A DNA stretch of 64,000 nt from CBDFKY01 sp965248995 (GCA_965248995.1 CBDFKY010000016.1:197785-261784), one strand, 5' to 3'; shown: positions 8,661-18,236, counted from the first letter of the stretch. The notes: generated by a model from the letters alone, not told the origin. A program made the numbers and translations.

Positions 8661-10511
8661 TCATGAAGAAGGTTGAAACTCGGGAACCAGTACGGAAAGC
8701 AACGCTTTTGCCTGACTGGCATCATGCTGCCGACAGCTGGCGTAAAGGGATTCCAGCTTCGCCTCATCCAGCCTGCGTTCATCGCGTGGGATACACCAGC
8801 GGATGCGGGGATGGTCCGTCTCCCTTAACGGTTCATCGCCATACACCAGTTCTTCCCGAAGTTTTTCACCGCTGCGCAGCCCGGTCGTAATGATGTCGAC
8901 GTCTTCGTATGGGCGGTATCCTGCAAGACGAATCATCTGTTCCGCCATATGGACGATACGCACGGGCGATCCCATGTCCAGAATGTAGAGCATGTTCGTA
9001 TGGTCGGAAAGGGCAGCCGCTTGGATGACCAGTCCGGATGCTTCACGGATCGTCATAAAATAACGCTCCATATCCGGGTGGGTAATCGTAAGCGGGCCAC
9101 CCCGCGCCAGTTGCTCCTGAAAAAGAGGCACCACCGAGCCGGTTGATCCGAGTACATTGCCGAACCGCACCATGATGATGCGTGTCTGCGCGCCATCACG
9201 ACCCGCCTCGCTGCACACATATTCCGCCAGGCGTTTGCTCGCCCCCATGACGTTGGCGGGATGCACGGCTTTGTCCGTGGAAATCAGCACCATGGCTTCA
9301 GCGCCGCATTCGATGGAAGCGTGCGCCACATTCTGCGTACCCAGTACATTGGTAAGAATCGTTTCCTCTACGTTCAATTCCGCAAGGGGAACGTGCTTGA
9401 GCGCGGCGGCATGAAAAATAATCTGCGGTTCGAAACGCTTGAACAGCGTATGGATATGATGGTAATCTCTCACGTCCGCAATTACCGGATACAGTATCAG
9501 GTCGGGTGCGAGTAAACGTATCTCCTTTTCGATACGGTAGAGCGCATACTCACTTTGCTCCACCAGTATCAACGTTTTCGGATTCAGCATGGTGATCTGG
9601 CGTACCAGTTCACTGCCGATCGAACCTCCCGCTCCTGTCACCATGACTCGTTTATGCGAAATCAATCGCTGCATAGACGCCACGTCGTGATGGGTTTGCG
9701 GACGGCCCAGCAGGTCTTCGATGGCGATCGGGCGGATATCCAGATGGGCACCCTCCTGAAAATCCGTCATTTTCGGCAGGCGTGCCAGACTGATCCCTTG
9801 TACCTCGCATATTTTAAGCAGATTCTCCGCCATGTCCGTGCCCGTATAATCGTCGGTCAGGATAAGGCGCTGAGGTTTTTTTCCCGTCTGTTCCAGCCGG
9901 TGAATAACGTCCTCCACATGACTTATATCGGAGAGAATGGGTACGCCCCGGAGACTTCTCCCGTGGCGCAGATGCTTTTCATCCACGATCGCCACGACAT
10001 GATAGGGCATATCCGGGTGTCGCTGTATCGCACGGATGAAGCCTTCGGCCTGATCGTTCGCTCCGGCCAGCAGCACATGGATCAGGGGCTGATTGGCCGC
10101 TGTGCGTTGTGTGGGCGTGCCTTCCCGCGCCATGCGGTAAAGCACGCGGGGAATACTGAGCAGCGCGCCGAGTACGAGCCATTGAATCACGGGTACGGAC
10201 CTCGGAATACCTTCCAGGCGGTGCGATAAAAACAGAATGGCGTAGGTCAGAACGATCGTCAGGGTAACCACTTTGGCAAGGGTACGGAGCTCATGGATCG
10301 ATATATAACGCCATACTTCTTTCTGTAACCGGAAAAGGAAAACGCACGCCGTGAAACACAGCATGAATATACTGAAATCCTGGAGAAAACGAGGCGCTAT
10401 GATCCGCCACTCGCCGGCGCCTAACCGTAAATATAACACTAGGGGCAGGCTGACTGCCGCCATCAGCACATCATGCGCCACCGCGACGAGAGAACGCCTA
10501 GGGAGTCGCAT
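8661..10511 (-). CDS. CapD/WbpM-type nucleotide-sugar 4,6-dehydratase
   Basis: Membrane-anchored sugar-nucleotide dehydratase for surface polysaccharide, of the large FlaA1/WbpM group. From the ATG at 10511 it has 616 residues; a frame from 10592 would overlap the upstream transferase by 95 bases. Four membrane segments lie near residues 9-30, 47-64, 81-97 and 108-122, followed by a first nucleotide-binding domain. The catalytic Rossmann domain opens at about 290 with VMVTGAGGSIGSE. The motif STDKAVHPANVMGASKR is the WbpM-type version, with Met where short-chain dehydrogenases have Tyr. It overlaps the transferase gene by 14 bases, so translation may be coupled. Confidence 0.9.
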   Translation of the reverse strand: MRLPRRSLVAVAHDVLMAAVSLPLVLYLRLGAGEWRIIAPRFLQDFSIFMLCFTACVFLFRLQKEVWRYISIHELRTLAKVVTLTIVLTYAILFLSHRLEGIPRSVPVIQWLVLGALLSIPRVLYRMAREGTPTQRTAANQPLIHVLLAGANDQAEGFIRAIQRHPDMPYHVVAIVDEKHLRHGRSLRGVPILSDISHVEDVIHRLEQTGKKPQRLILTDDYTGTDMAENLLKICEVQGISLARLPKMTDFQEGAHLDIRPIAIEDLLGRPQTHHDVASMQRLISHKRVMVTGAGGSIGSELVRQITMLNPKTLILVEQSEYALYRIEKEIRLLAPDLILYPVIADVRDYHHIHTLFKRFEPQIIFHAAALKHVPLAELNVEETILTNVLGTQNVAHASIECGAEAMVLISTDKAVHPANVMGASKRLAEYVCSEAGRDGAQTRIIMVRFGNVLGSTGSVVPLFQEQLARGGPLTITHPDMERYFMTIREASGLVIQAAALSDHTNMLYILDMGSPVRIVHMAEQMIRLAGYRPYEDVDIITTGLRSGEKLREELVYGDEPLRETDHPRIRWCIPRDERRLDEAKLESLYASCRQHDASQAKALLSVLVPEFQPSS

Positions 10512-11520
10512 GTGCAACGACCGTCGCCCTGTTTGGTTTGGCCACACGAGGGCAGGAAAGAAAATAAAGATAGACCACCAGAGCCACCGCATATGCCGCG
10601 ATCAGGTAATGGGAAGCCTGCGCGGGTTTGACCGCGCACGTCATGGCCAGCGAAACCCCGATAAGGTTACACAAGCCGATGATATAAGCGGTACTTCGAT
10701 GCGAATGGCCTGATCTCACGTATTTCTGATAGGCGTGCGATGAATGCGCCTCCCACGGTTTATGACCCGTGGCGAGACGAAGTATCATGGTCAGGCCTGA
10801 ATCCACGATATAATAGGCGGGGAGTATCAACGCCTCCACCCAGTAACCCTGCGAAGCCAGCGACAACAGAAACCATGTGGTAAGCGCGCCGAGCGGAATA
10901 CTTCCGCTGTCACCCATGAAAACGGAAGCGGGATGACGGTTGTAAAACCAGAAACCCAGCACCGCGGCCAGCATGATCGCACTATCGTAGCCCAGGGAAT
11001 TATGAAGTGTCGGCAGCATGGCAGTAAGTGCGATTAACCCGATGGAAACAGCGGCTGTATGAATACAGGTCAATTCATCGATGCCATCCATGAAATTGGT
11101 CAGGTTCATGCCCCATACCAGCAGGCATACTACCACCAGGAATTCCAACTTCAACGGCATCAGGTGGGGAATGATCGGAAAATGCAGCGTACTGACCATA
11201 AGCGTAGCGGCGGCGAATTGAACGATCAGGCGTTTGAGCGGTGAAATACCGATCAGATCGTCCGCGAAAGAGACGGCGGTAAGGAGTACCAGCGACCAGA
11301 TGATAGTCATGTTCATACCGGACACGGTTAGAAAACCTGCCACCCCTATCATGATCGCCAGACCGCCCCCTTTCGGAACAGGGCCGTGATGATTGTCACG
11401 GGCATTCGGGTCGCGTGGTATCACGAAACTGCGCATCAACAAGCGGACCAACCAGGTGCCCGTAATAGAAAAAAGCCAGGCTGAAAAGCAGAGAATAGCG
11501 ATATACGTCCACAGAAACAT
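10498..11520 (-). CDS. Undecaprenyl-phosphate sugar-1-phosphate transferase (WecA/MraY superfamily)
   Basis: Polytopic enzyme that loads a sugar-1-phosphate onto undecaprenyl phosphate to start glycan assembly. The 340-residue sequence shows the family's cytoplasmic motifs in order: FADDLIGISPLKR, the NLTNFMDGID loop, FMGDSGSIPLG, and the histidine-rich KPWEAHSSHAYQ. About ten hydrophobic segments are visible. It resembles the WecA-like O-antigen initiators more than MraY, and the adjacent CapD-like dehydratase fits that. It begins 4 bases after pdhC stops, an unexpected operon partner for pyruvate dehydrogenase. Confidence 0.9.
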   Translation of the reverse strand: MFLWTYIAILCFSAWLFSITGTWLVRLLMRSFVIPRDPNARDNHHGPVPKGGGLAIMIGVAGFLTVSGMNMTIIWSLVLLTAVSFADDLIGISPLKRLIVQFAAATLMVSTLHFPIIPHLMPLKLEFLVVVCLLVWGMNLTNFMDGIDELTCIHTAAVSIGLIALTAMLPTLHNSLGYDSAIMLAAVLGFWFYNRHPASVFMGDSGSIPLGALTTWFLLSLASQGYWVEALILPAYYIVDSGLTMILRLATGHKPWEAHSSHAYQKYVRSGHSHRSTAYIIGLCNLIGVSLAMTCAVKPAQASHYLIAAYAVALVVYLYFLSCPRVAKPNRATVVAHATP

Positions 11521-11524
11521 AAGG

Positions 11525-12814
11525 CTATGCCAGCATCAGTACGGGAGATTCGATATAGCGCTTGAACGCCGCGAGGAACTGCGCCCCTACCGCACCGTCC
11601 ACTACGCGATGGTCGCAGGAAAGCGTGACGCTCATCACCGTCACCGCCTTGAATTCGCCGCCTTTCACCACCACGCGCTCTTCACCGGCTCCTATCGCCA
11701 AAATACAGCCCTGGGGCGGATTGATAATCGCGTTGAAATGCTTGATGCCGTACATGCCGAGATTGGAGATGGAAAAGCCTCCGCCCTGATATTCGGAGGG
11801 CTGCAGCTTGCCGGAACGTGCACGGGCGATCAAATCCTTTGCCTCGTTGGAAATCTGCCCCAGCCCTTTCTGATCGGCATTTTTGACGATCGGGGTGATC
11901 AGGCCACCATCGATCGCCACCGCGACGGATATATCCACGTTATTATATTGCTGGATTGCCGCGTCCGTCCAGGAAGCGTTCGCTGCGGGCACCTCGCGCA
12001 GACCTATCGCCACGGCTTTGATGACCATGTCATTCACGGAAAGTTTATAAGCCGGCTTCCCGTCTTTTCCCACCGCCGCTTCCGCCGAATCATTCATCTG
12101 TTTACGTGCTGCGAGCAGATGATCCAGTTCACAATCCAGCGACAGATAAAAATGCGGCACCTGCTGTTTGGATTCCGTCAACCGTTTGGCGATGGTTTTC
12201 CGCATCCCGGAATTCGGGATTTCGGTGAATTCGACGGGGTTGCGACCGGAAGAAATGGCAATCGCCGCGACGCTCGTAGGAGCTGCCCCCTTGGAAGGGC
12301 CTTTCGCTAAGGCCTCTTCGACATCCGCTTTAATGATTCGCCCGTTGGGGCCGGTTCCCGAAATCGCTTTCAGTTCCACACCGCTTTGATCCGCAATCCG
12401 TTTTGCCAGAGGGCTTGCGGCGATACGTTGACTTTCCGATCCGGCAGAAGATGATGCGGGAGCGGTTGCCACTGGCGCAGCAGTGGCAGCCGTAGGCGGG
12501 ACGGATGCGGATGAAGCTGCCGCCTTGGGTGCCGCCGCCGTATCATGCCCGGAAAGGGAAGAGGCATCTTCCCCTTCTTCCAGTAATAGAGCGATCAATT
12601 GATTGACCGGTACGCCTTCCGTGCCTTCGACCACCATGATTTTTCCCAGAACACCCTCGTCCACGGCCTCGACTTCCATCGTCGCCTTATCCGTCTCGAT
12701 TTCCGCGATCACGTCCCCCGCGGAAATTTTGTCTCCTTCTTTTTTCACCCATTTGGAAAGCGTTCCTTCCGTCATGGTAGGGGAGAGGGCGGGCATCAGG
12801 ATATCAATAGGCAT
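11525..12814 (-). CDS. pdhC: Pyruvate dehydrogenase E2 (dihydrolipoamide acetyltransferase)
   Basis: Core of the pyruvate dehydrogenase complex: accepts the acetyl group from E1 on a lipoyl arm and passes it to CoA. It has one N-terminal lipoyl domain with Lys43 in ETDKATMEV, an Ala/Pro-rich linker at about 80-128, and a peripheral-subunit-binding domain at about 131-167. The catalytic domain ends with the active-site CDHRVVDGAVGA. At 429 residues it is a typical single-lipoyl alphaproteobacterial E2. E1 alpha and beta lie upstream on the same strand, but two SIMPL-like exported proteins intervene. No E3 (lpd) gene is in the window. Confidence 0.96.
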   Translation of the reverse strand: MPIDILMPALSPTMTEGTLSKWVKKEGDKISAGDVIAEIETDKATMEVEAVDEGVLGKIMVVEGTEGVPVNQLIALLLEEGEDASSLSGHDTAAAPKAAASSASVPPTAATAAPVATAPASSSAGSESQRIAASPLAKRIADQSGVELKAISGTGPNGRIIKADVEEALAKGPSKGAAPTSVAAIAISSGRNPVEFTEIPNSGMRKTIAKRLTESKQQVPHFYLSLDCELDHLLAARKQMNDSAEAAVGKDGKPAYKLSVNDMVIKAVAIGLREVPAANASWTDAAIQQYNNVDISVAVAIDGGLITPIVKNADQKGLGQISNEAKDLIARARSGKLQPSEYQGGGFSISNLGMYGIKHFNAIINPPQGCILAIGAGEERVVVKGGEFKAVTVMSVTLSCDHRVVDGAVGAQFLAAFKRYIESPVLMLA

Positions 12815-12851
12815 ACATCGTCTCGTTGATCATGTGTAAAATAGGGTGTTA

Positions 12852-13568
12852 TCAGTTCTTCAATTCATATACAAGGGTGACGTTGGCGGTGACATCCAGC
12901 TCACCGGGAGGGGGAACTTCACCGGCCGTTTTGCTCGCCATGTCCGACATACGCGCCATCATCGGCATCGCCATCGGCATGACAGGGGAAATATAACTGA
13001 CGCCACCTTCCTCAATGTGCATCGCGGCACCCAGTTTCATTCCTGCGGCATCAGCGAGCGTCAAAGCTTTCGTGTGACCGTTCGCGACCGCCTGTTTCAA
13101 CGCTTCCAGCTTGAACTGGTCGCTTTTATCGATGTCATAACGCACGTTGTTTACCTGGGTAACTCCGGCCGATACCAGGCGCTGCATCACGTTGCCGATG
13201 GTATCCAGTTTGCGGACGGTAAGCGTAAGCGTATAGGAAACCGTGTAGCCATCCAGCAGGGGGGGACGATTATCAGGGTAAGTATAACGGGGTTGAATGT
13301 TGACATACCCGGTTTTGAGATCTTTTTCCGCCACTTCAAGTTTCACCGATTGCGCCTTCACGGCGTGGAGAATCTTATCCGCCTTTTCCTTGGCGTCTTG
13401 AATGGCCTTGGCTTCCGACACGACGGTGAAATCCACGTAGGCAATATCGGGATTTGCTTTTACGCTGTAACTACCCGCAACGTGCAGTGTATGAGGAGGA
13501 GGGGGAGGCTCCGCCGAGACGGTTGCAGGCAACAGTAAAAAAAACAAAGGCAGGATAAGGCGGTTCAT
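12852..13568 (-). CDS. SIMPL (DUF541) domain exported protein
   Basis: A 238-residue protein with a cleavable signal peptide: a basic start, the hydrophobic LILPLFFLLLPATVSA, then a proline-rich mature start. The mature part has the SIMPL-family pattern LHVAGSYSVKANPDIAYVDFTV, a helix of KAIQDAKEKADKILHAVK type, NIQPRYTY, and a second half with GYTVSYTLTLTVRKLDTIGNVM. Members are periplasmic or outer-membrane-associated and of uncertain function. A Met-rich patch (PVMPMAMPMMARM) near the C-terminus is notable. The gene lies between a shorter relative and pdhC. Confidence 0.85.
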   Translation of the reverse strand: MNRLILPLFFLLLPATVSAEPPPPPHTLHVAGSYSVKANPDIAYVDFTVVSEAKAIQDAKEKADKILHAVKAQSVKLEVAEKDLKTGYVNIQPRYTYPDNRPPLLDGYTVSYTLTLTVRKLDTIGNVMQRLVSAGVTQVNNVRYDIDKSDQFKLEALKQAVANGHTKALTLADAAGMKLGAAMHIEEGGVSYISPVMPMAMPMMARMSDMASKTAGEVPPPGELDVTANVTLVYELKN

Positions 13569-13575
13569 GATTTTT

Positions 13576-14043
13576 TTATTCTACTGCTGAAGGTTGACTG
13601 CAATTCCCGTTCTGATAGGCGCTGACACTCATGGAAGACGTCATTCCCTTCGTATTGAGTTTTTCCATGATGTGGCTTGCCTTGTCGACGTCTTTCAAAG
13701 TGAAACCGACATTGCCGCTGAGCATATAATTGGTCACGGTCATTCCATACTGCTGCGGACTGACCGTATAATTCATGGATTGCACAGCAAGATTATCGAT
13801 TTTCTCCTGCGCCGCCGCGTCTTTCACCGTTTGAAGCATCAGGTCGAACGTTTCCTTCGCTTTGCTCGGAGAACCTACTGGAGAATTGAAGTTGATGGTG
13901 AGGGAAACCGTTTGTGTCAGCACGCATCCTGGTAAAGCGGTCGTGCGCCGTGTTTTATCTCTCAGTAAAGGTGCCGAACCGCCATAGGCGTTGACACTCA
14001 TCAAAAAGAAAGTGCCTGCCCACAGCATGTTCAAATATTTCAT
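13576..14043 (-). CDS. Short SIMPL-like exported protein
   Basis: The ATG at 14043 overlaps the pdhB stop as ATGA, so I take it as the start (155 residues) over an upstream codon. A signal peptide (MKYLNMLWAGTFFLMSVNAYG) is followed by a mature chain with two cysteines. VSLTINFN, MNYTVSPQQY and LSGNVGFTLKDVDKASHIMEKL follow the SIMPL order of strand, helix and the NYSVSPQY-like motif, but the protein is only about two thirds the usual length. It is probably a divergent or trimmed paralogue of the next gene. Translational coupling to pdhB is likely. The function is unknown. Confidence 0.65.
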   Translation of the reverse strand: MKYLNMLWAGTFFLMSVNAYGGSAPLLRDKTRRTTALPGCVLTQTVSLTINFNSPVGSPSKAKETFDLMLQTVKDAAAQEKIDNLAVQSMNYTVSPQQYGMTVTNYMLSGNVGFTLKDVDKASHIMEKLNTKGMTSSMSVSAYQNGNCSQPSAVE

Positions 14044-15035
14044 GCCGCGTTTTTCCTGCGGTAGCACACCGCTTTTACCGCTTCCGCAATATGCGTCGCC
14101 TGCGGCAGAGCTAAGCGCTCCAGATTAGCGGCGTACGGGAGAGGGACGTCCACGCCACATACCCGTGCCGCCGGCGCATCCAGATAGTCAAAGCAATGCT
14201 CGTTGATGATCGCCGCTATTTCGGAACCGATACCCGCCACCGGCCAGCCTTCCTCCACGGAAACGCAACGACCGGTTTTCTTCACTGACGCGACGATGGT
14301 ACCGATATCCAATGGCCGCAGGGTACGCAGGTCGATCACTTCCGCATCTATGCCTTCTTTCGCCAGTTGTTCCGCAGCCTGTAACGCTTTGCCGACCATG
14401 ATCGAAAACGTGACGATGGTCACGTCTTTCCCTTCCCGTTTTACCGCAGCCTTCCCGATCGGCAAGACGTAATCCGCATCGTCAGGCACATCGAATTTTT
14501 CGCCGTAGAGCAATTCGTTTTCCAGGAAAATCACCGGATTCGGGTCGCGAATCGCCGCTTTAAGCAGCCCTTTCGCATCAGCTGCGTCGTAGGGGGCGAT
14601 GACTTTCATGCCCGGTATATGCGCATACCAGCTCGCATAGCATTGCGAGTGTTGTGCGGCGACGCGGGAAGCGGCACCGTTCGGTCCGCGAAACACCATC
14701 GGGCAGCGGATTTGCCCGCCCGACATATAATGGGTCTTCGCGGCGGAATTGATGATCTGGTCGATAGCCTGCATGGCGAAGTTCCACGTCATGAACTCTA
14801 CCACGGGCTTTAACCCGGTCATCGCCGCACCGACCGCGATACCTGCGAACCCGTGTTCCGTAATCGGCGTATCGATCACGCGCTTGTCACCGAATTCGGC
14901 AAGCAGGCCTTCGGTTACCTTATAAGCCCCCTGATATTCGGCCACTTCCTCACCCATGACGAACACGTCCGCGTCCCGGCGCATTTCTTCCGCCATCGCA
15001 TCGCGCAGCGCCACCCGTACCGTTGTCTCAACCAT
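14040..15035 (-). CDS. pdhB: Pyruvate dehydrogenase E1 component, beta subunit
   Basis: Beta half of the thiamine-diphosphate E1 that decarboxylates pyruvate. At 331 residues it is full length, without the N-terminal lipoyl domain some alphaproteobacteria fuse here. It has VFVMGEEVAEYQGAYKVT, TPITEHGFAGIAVGAAM, EFMTWNFAMQAIDQI and the C-terminal RVCGVDVPLPYA. Only 3 bases separate it from pdhA. Its stop overlaps the ATG of the short SIMPL-like gene. Confidence 0.97.
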   Translation of the reverse strand: MVETTVRVALRDAMAEEMRRDADVFVMGEEVAEYQGAYKVTEGLLAEFGDKRVIDTPITEHGFAGIAVGAAMTGLKPVVEFMTWNFAMQAIDQIINSAAKTHYMSGGQIRCPMVFRGPNGAASRVAAQHSQCYASWYAHIPGMKVIAPYDAADAKGLLKAAIRDPNPVIFLENELLYGEKFDVPDDADYVLPIGKAAVKREGKDVTIVTFSIMVGKALQAAEQLAKEGIDAEVIDLRTLRPLDIGTIVASVKKTGRCVSVEEGWPVAGIGSEIAAIINEHCFDYLDAPAARVCGVDVPLPYAANLERLALPQATHIAEAVKAVCYRRKNAA

Positions 15036-15038
15036 CGC

Positions 15039-16103
15039 TTATTCTCCTACCAATACATGTGTCCACAATTCCGATTCTTCCGGCTCAGGCGAACTTTTCG
15101 CAAATTCCGCCGCGTCCGCAATCAGTGTCTTGATATCGTTCTCCACCGCTTTCAGCGCTTCTTCGGAGGCAATGTTTTCCGCCACCATCCATTCTTTCAG
15201 GGAATTGATCGGATCTTTCTGATCCTTATACGTCTGCACTTCTTCCTTGGAGCGATATTTCGCCGGGTCGGACATCGAATGGCCGCGATAGCGATATGTC
15301 TTGAGTTCCAGCAAATACGGACCCTTACCGGAACGTACATGCGCCACGATTTCTTTCGCCACGCGCGCCACTTCCAGCACGTCCATGCCGTTCACCTGCC
15401 GGCCCGGAATACCGAACGCTTCGCCACGTTTATAAAACTCGGTATTGGCAGAGGCGCGGCGGGTAGATGTGCCCATGCCATATTCATTGTTTTCGATGAT
15501 AAAAATGCACGGAAGTTTCCAGAGCGCCGCCATGTTGAACGCTTCATACACCTGGCCCTGGTTGGCCGCGCCATCTCCGAAATACGTGACCGCGATATTG
15601 CCGTTTTCACGGTATTTGTTGGCGAACGCGATGCCTGCACCGATCGGCACCGATGCACCCACGATACCATGCCCGCCGTAAAAATGCTTTTCCATCGAAA
15701 ACATATGCATCGAACCGCCCTTTCCGCGGGAATATCCCGTCACCCGTCCGGTCAGTTCCGCCATGACGCCTTTGGCTTCCATGCCGCAGGCGAGCATATG
15801 CCCGTGATCACGGTAGGTGGTCACCACGGCGTCCCCTTCTATCAACGCCGACTGCATTCCCACGACCACCGCTTCCTGGCCGATATACAAATGGCAGAAT
15901 CCGCCGATCAGTCCCATGCCGTAAAGCTGGCCGGCTTTTTCCTCAAAACGGCGGATTAACAGCATATCCCGATACATTTTCAGTAAGTTATCGGTGGAAG
16001 GGACGGATTCGAGGCTTGAAGTGGGTGAAGGTTTCATATTTTTGCCTGCCATAATCCGTCCAGTTTCAGCGTTGATGTTGCGGTGCAACATATTGATTTT
16101 CAT
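15039..16103 (-). CDS. pdhA: Pyruvate dehydrogenase E1 component, alpha subunit
   Basis: Binds thiamine diphosphate and Mg2+; GDGAANQGQVYEAFNMAALW is the cofactor motif, and RYRGHSMSDPAKYR is the phosphorylation-loop region. The start at 16103 follows AAAGG at suitable spacing, giving 354 residues. Later ATGs at 16052 and 16037 would give a more usual N-terminus because the first 30 or so residues are not conserved. It is the first gene of a minus-strand series that runs without a gap over 40 bases to tsaD. The divergent 149-base gap to purH should hold its promoter. Confidence 0.96.
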   Translation of the reverse strand: MKINMLHRNINAETGRIMAGKNMKPSPTSSLESVPSTDNLLKMYRDMLLIRRFEEKAGQLYGMGLIGGFCHLYIGQEAVVVGMQSALIEGDAVVTTYRDHGHMLACGMEAKGVMAELTGRVTGYSRGKGGSMHMFSMEKHFYGGHGIVGASVPIGAGIAFANKYRENGNIAVTYFGDGAANQGQVYEAFNMAALWKLPCIFIIENNEYGMGTSTRRASANTEFYKRGEAFGIPGRQVNGMDVLEVARVAKEIVAHVRSGKGPYLLELKTYRYRGHSMSDPAKYRSKEEVQTYKDQKDPINSLKEWMVAENIASEEALKAVENDIKTLIADAAEFAKSSPEPEESELWTHVLVGE

Positions 16104-16252
16104 GCGTTACCTTTACGCAGGCCGCATATGAACACGAGAGGCGGGGTTTTTCAACTGGAAAATAGGCATAAATCTTTTTGTGAGGAATATTTCATTTTTA
16201 CACGCGTGCGGCGCATTGCATTTACGGCGACAATCTTTTATGAAGCAGGCCT

Positions 16253-17800
16253 ATGACCACTCTTATCCGCACCGCGCTTCTTTCCGTTTCCGACAAAACC
16301 GGCATCGTCGAATTCGCCCGCACGCTTTGTGAAACGTTCGGCGTGAAACTGCTCTCGACAGGGGGCACCGCCGTTTTGTTGAAAAAGGAAAGGATTCCCG
16401 TTGTGGACGTCAGCGATCATACGGGTTTTCCGGAGATTATGGACGGACGCGTAAAAACCCTCCACCCGAAAGTGCATGGCGGACTGCTCGGGCGACGGGA
16501 TAAGGACGTACGGGTGATGGAGTCACACGATATCCAGCCGATTGATCTGGTAGTGGTGAATCTCTATCCGTTTGAAGCGACCGTAGCGAAGGGGGCCGGA
16601 GTCGATGAATGCATCGAGAATATCGATATCGGCGGCCCGGCGATGATCCGCTCCGCCGCCAAGAATCATGCTTTCGTGACGGTCGTGACCGATGTCGAGG
16701 ATTATGGACGGGTGTTGCAGGCCATTCAGGAAGGTGAGGGACGTACCTCCCTGGAATTGCGGCAGGAAATGGCGGCGAAAGCCTTCGCGCGCACGGCGGC
16801 GTATGACGCGCATGTCAGCCGATGGTTTGCAGAGAGGCTGGGTGACGAATATCCGACCAGCGCCACGCTGCCGATGCGACGTATCCAGCGATTGCGTTAC
16901 GGGGAAAATCCGCATCAGTCCGCGGCTTTTTATGCATCCGATGCCGCGCCGGGAACTGTCGCTGCTGCAGATCAGAAGCAGGGAAAGGAGCTCAGTTTCA
17001 ATAACATCAACGATACGGACGCGGCATGGTCGCTGGTCAGCGAATGTGACGCCACCGCCGTCGCCATCATCAAACACGCCAATCCCTGCGGTGTGGCGGT
17101 CGGCCAGACGTTGCACGAAGCTTATATGCGCGCCCTTGCCTGCGACCCTCAGAGCGCATATGGCGGGATCATCGCGGTGAACCGTCCGCTGGATGCGATG
17201 ACGGCGGAGGCGATCGCGCCACTTTTCGCGGAAGTGGTGATTGCACCGGGGTATGAGCGGGCGGCCCTGGAAATTCTGGCGAAGAAAAAGAATCTGCGTA
17301 TCCTTGATACTAAAGGTGCGTTGCAGCCTAAGGGCGGAAGTCTGGATATCCGCACCGTCAGCGGCGGTTATCTGGTCCAGACTCAGAATGACGTCGTTTT
17401 CTCTGATCCGCTCGTCCATGCCGGCAAGCGTATCCCGACGGAAGCCGAAACAGCGGATATGCGGCTGGCTTTCCTGATTGCCAAGCATGTCAAGTCCAAT
17501 GCCATCGTGCTGGTGAAGGACGGGCGGACGGTCGGTATCGGGGCCGGACAGATGAGCCGCGTGGACAGCGTGCGCGTGGCGTGCCAGAAAGCCGCGGCGG
17601 CAGGGCTTTCCACCCAAGGGTCGGTGCTCGCATCCGACGCGTTTTTTCCGTTCGACGACAACGTGCATCACGCCGCCGAGGCAGGAATTGCCGCCATCAT
17701 CCAGCCGGGTGGTTCCATCCGTGACGCGGACGTGATCGCCGCGGCGAACAGTTACGGCATGGCGCTGACGTTCACGGGCATCCGGCATTTCAGGCACTGA
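16253..17800 (+). CDS. purH: Bifunctional AICAR transformylase / IMP cyclohydrolase
   Basis: Catalyses the last two steps of IMP synthesis. The N-terminal cyclohydrolase domain (about 1-195) has LLSVSDKTGIVEFA, LLSTGGTA and GRVKTLHPKVHGGLL. The C-terminal transformylase domain carries LSFNNINDTDAAW, the catalytic KHANPCG and, near the end, SDAFFPFDDNVHHAAEAGI. At 515 residues it is standard. It is followed after 20 bases by a small exported protein that may be cotranscribed. It diverges from pdhA. Confidence 0.97.
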   Translation: MTTLIRTALLSVSDKTGIVEFARTLCETFGVKLLSTGGTAVLLKKERIPVVDVSDHTGFPEIMDGRVKTLHPKVHGGLLGRRDKDVRVMESHDIQPIDLVVVNLYPFEATVAKGAGVDECIENIDIGGPAMIRSAAKNHAFVTVVTDVEDYGRVLQAIQEGEGRTSLELRQEMAAKAFARTAAYDAHVSRWFAERLGDEYPTSATLPMRRIQRLRYGENPHQSAAFYASDAAPGTVAAADQKQGKELSFNNINDTDAAWSLVSECDATAVAIIKHANPCGVAVGQTLHEAYMRALACDPQSAYGGIIAVNRPLDAMTAEAIAPLFAEVVIAPGYERAALEILAKKKNLRILDTKGALQPKGGSLDIRTVSGGYLVQTQNDVVFSDPLVHAGKRIPTEAETADMRLAFLIAKHVKSNAIVLVKDGRTVGIGAGQMSRVDSVRVACQKAAAAGLSTQGSVLASDAFFPFDDNVHHAAEAGIAAIIQPGGSIRDADVIAAANSYGMALTFTGIRHFRH

Positions 17801-17820
17801 TCAGGGAGAATGCCCGATTT

Positions 17821-18231
17821 ATGAAATATCCTCTGCAGATTACCATCATTACCGCAGCCGTCTTCGCGTATATGGCATACATCATCATGGACGGAACGAT
17901 AACCTTCGGAACCCCTGAAAAACTAACACATTTTCTTCGTATTCAGTCCGTTCATGTGAAATGTGCCATACCGGAGATTCAAAAAAACCGTCCTGATATG
18001 CAAGGGCTGGCCGATGGAATGACAAGTAAACTACAGGCACTCTGTAACGATTTGCCTGCCTGCGATATCGATACCGCTGCCTTGTACGGAACCCGCCAGC
18101 ACTTGAACAACTGTATGGATGAAATTCGTCTTACCTATACATGCACTCCGGATCCTGCACCGAAACAGCTCTTTCTTTATGAAGGGCAGCATGGTACGGT
18201 GAGCTGCGATGAGTCCACCCCTGTAAAATAG
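17821..18231 (+). CDS. Hypothetical cysteine-rich membrane-anchored protein
   Basis: Unrecognised, 136 residues. A single N-terminal hydrophobic segment (about 4-24) looks like a signal anchor. The remaining domain has six cysteines (VKCAIP, ALCNDLPACDID, NNCMDE, YTCTPD, VSCDES), an even number consistent with three disulfides in the periplasm. It lies 20 bases after purH and 5 bases before another membrane-anchored unknown, so the pair probably forms one unit. I see no known domain. Confidence 0.6.
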   Translation: MKYPLQITIITAAVFAYMAYIIMDGTITFGTPEKLTHFLRIQSVHVKCAIPEIQKNRPDMQGLADGMTSKLQALCNDLPACDIDTAALYGTRQHLNNCMDEIRLTYTCTPDPAPKQLFLYEGQHGTVSCDESTPVK

Positions 18232-18236
18232 CCGAT

